Below, piece after piece: positions 5,562 to 6,511 of a DNA stretch of 6,511 nt; position 1 is the stretch's first letter, and each line of letters opens with the position of its first letter. The position numbers and the translations under genes are program-made. The notes under the pieces are model-generated. The model was not told the origin of the DNA and did no database searches. It worked only from the letters and a program-made list of their open reading frames with translations. The DNA comes from an uncultured Mycoplasma sp. (GTDB taxonomy: Bacteria > Bacillota_I > Bacilli_A > RF39 > UBA660): assembly GCA_947388575.1 (NCBI GenBank), contig CANDSI010000060.1, positions 1 to 6,511 on the forward strand. The letters are read 5' to 3'.

Positions 5562-6511
5562 TTATTCTAAAACAGCCTTTATTCTTCTAACACCAGCACT
5601 ACTAGCTTCTTCCTTTTTAATTCTAAAAACTCCCAGTACTCCAGTGTGTTCTACATGAGGGCCTCCACATATTTCTTTTGATACCTCACCAATACTATAA
5701 ACATTAACAATATCAGCATATTTTTCTATAAACATCGCTTCTGCTCCACTATTAACAGCATCATTCTTATTCATTGTTTCCATTGTAACTGGTAAATCTT
5801 CTTGTATCCATTTATTAACTAGTTCCTCAACTTGTTTTTTCTCTTCATCAGTAAGTTTATGATCACAAGAAAAATCAAAACGCATTCTTTCCTCAGTAAT
5901 ATTACTACCTTTTTGGTGAACATTTTTATCAACTACAACTTTTAAAGCAGCATTGAGTAAATGTGTAGCTGTATGATATTTTGTTTCCATTTCTCCACTA
6001 CTAGCTAAACCACCCTTAAATTTACCAGCACTAGCTGTACGCGATAACTCTTGGTGAGCCTTAAACTTTTCATAAAAGCCCTGAATATCAACTGTTAAAC
6101 CTTTTTCTTGAGCCATTTCTTCTGTAAGTTCTATAGGAAAACCATAGGTATCATATAATCTAAAAGCATTTTCTTTATCAATAATAGAATTATCAATATG
6201 ACTAATTAATTTATCAAATTCTTTTAATCCTTTTTCCAAAGTACGATTAAACTTAACACTTTCATTTTTTAATACCTCTCCTTATTGTCTTTAATCTCAG
6301 AATAATAATCTTCATATTTAGCTATTACTTCTAAAGCTATAGGAAGCATCCAATTTGTATTAGTATCTATTCCTAATTTTTTGCCATGTCTAATAGCTCT
6401 TCTAATAAGTCTCCGTAAAATATAACCTTGATCTGTATTACTAGGTTTTATTCCAGCATAATCTGCACTAATAAATACAGCAGTTCTAATATGATCAGCA
6501 ATTATACGCAT
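5562..6511 (-). CDS. alaS: Alanyl-tRNA synthetase, C-terminal part, with apparent frameshift
   Basis: AlaRS charges tRNA-Ala and hydrolyses mischarged Ser/Gly-tRNA. The window starts inside the tRNA-recognition helical domain: [12 protein letters not shown], then [19 protein letters not shown]. After a break the second frame continues with [17 protein letters not shown] and the editing domain, with zinc-type ligands in HTATH (about 5954-5974) and CGGPH (about 5655-5669), ending [12 protein letters not shown]. The catalytic class II motifs lie outside the window. Two reading frames are needed: the upstream one stops at TAA 6271-6269, the downstream one is closed above TAA 6284-6282, so a one-base shift falls within 6281-6272. 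Compared with E. coli or Bacillus AlaRS two parts are absent: the beta-barrel that normally precedes the editing HxxxH motif, and the C-terminal C-Ala/DHHA1 domain. Identity is secure; whether the frameshift is real or an assembly error cannot be told here. Confidence 0.93.

Noticed and set aside
6269..6284. RF2-type or dnaX-type programmed frameshifting in alaS
   Set aside because: The shift needed is -1 (not +1), it must occur before the TAA, and the A-run lies after that stop; no slippery heptamer is in the permitted interval. A sequence error or mutation is simpler.

Overview
This is a compact, AT-rich stretch (roughly 30% GC by eye) with every gene on the minus strand, so transcription runs from high to low coordinates. 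It looks like a low-GC Bacillota chromosome: strong AGGAGG-type ribosome binding sites, the sufC-sufD-sufS order of Gram-positive SUF operons, and sigma-A-type promoters. A Mollicutes-adjacent or small-genome gut lineage is an inference, suggested by short versions of normally longer proteins (SufD about half length, an AlaRS lacking two domains) and by tight packing. Trp is encoded by TGG and no TGA is used as a stop.

Reading in the direction of transcription: (1) 6511-5562 holds the C-terminal part of alanyl-tRNA synthetase, entering from outside the window and broken by an apparent one-base frameshift near 6272-6281; a hairpin plus T-tract follows. (2) 5477-4076 is a two-gene unit, a PfkB-family kinase with an unusual low-complexity C-terminal tail, overlapping by 8 bases a stand-alone Smr-domain protein. 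(3) 3982-3560 is an orphan 140-residue protein driven by a consensus promoter (TTGACA, 17 bases, TGCTATAAT) whose -35 box lies inside a 31-base inverted repeat that looks like a repressor site; it ends in its own hairpin terminator. (4) 3477-2629 is an orphan 282-residue protein with a second near-consensus promoter and a terminator overlapping its stop codon. (5) 2561-1 is the SUF iron-sulfur cluster operon: sufC (ATPase), a miniature sufD (scaffold partner) and sufS (cysteine desulfurase, running off the left edge). The suf genes are chained by 8-base overlaps; sufU and sufB would be expected beyond position 1.

The SUF genes form one functional module: SufS takes sulfur from cysteine, and SufC with SufD and SufB assembles the cluster. 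The other units have their own promoters or terminators and need not be functionally linked. I saw no tRNA, rRNA, CRISPR array, insertion sequence or other mobile element, and no gene-free stretch longer than about 90 bases. The most unusual items are the operator-promoter of the 140-residue gene, the two orphan proteins, the kinase tail, the miniature SufD and the reduced, frameshifted AlaRS.
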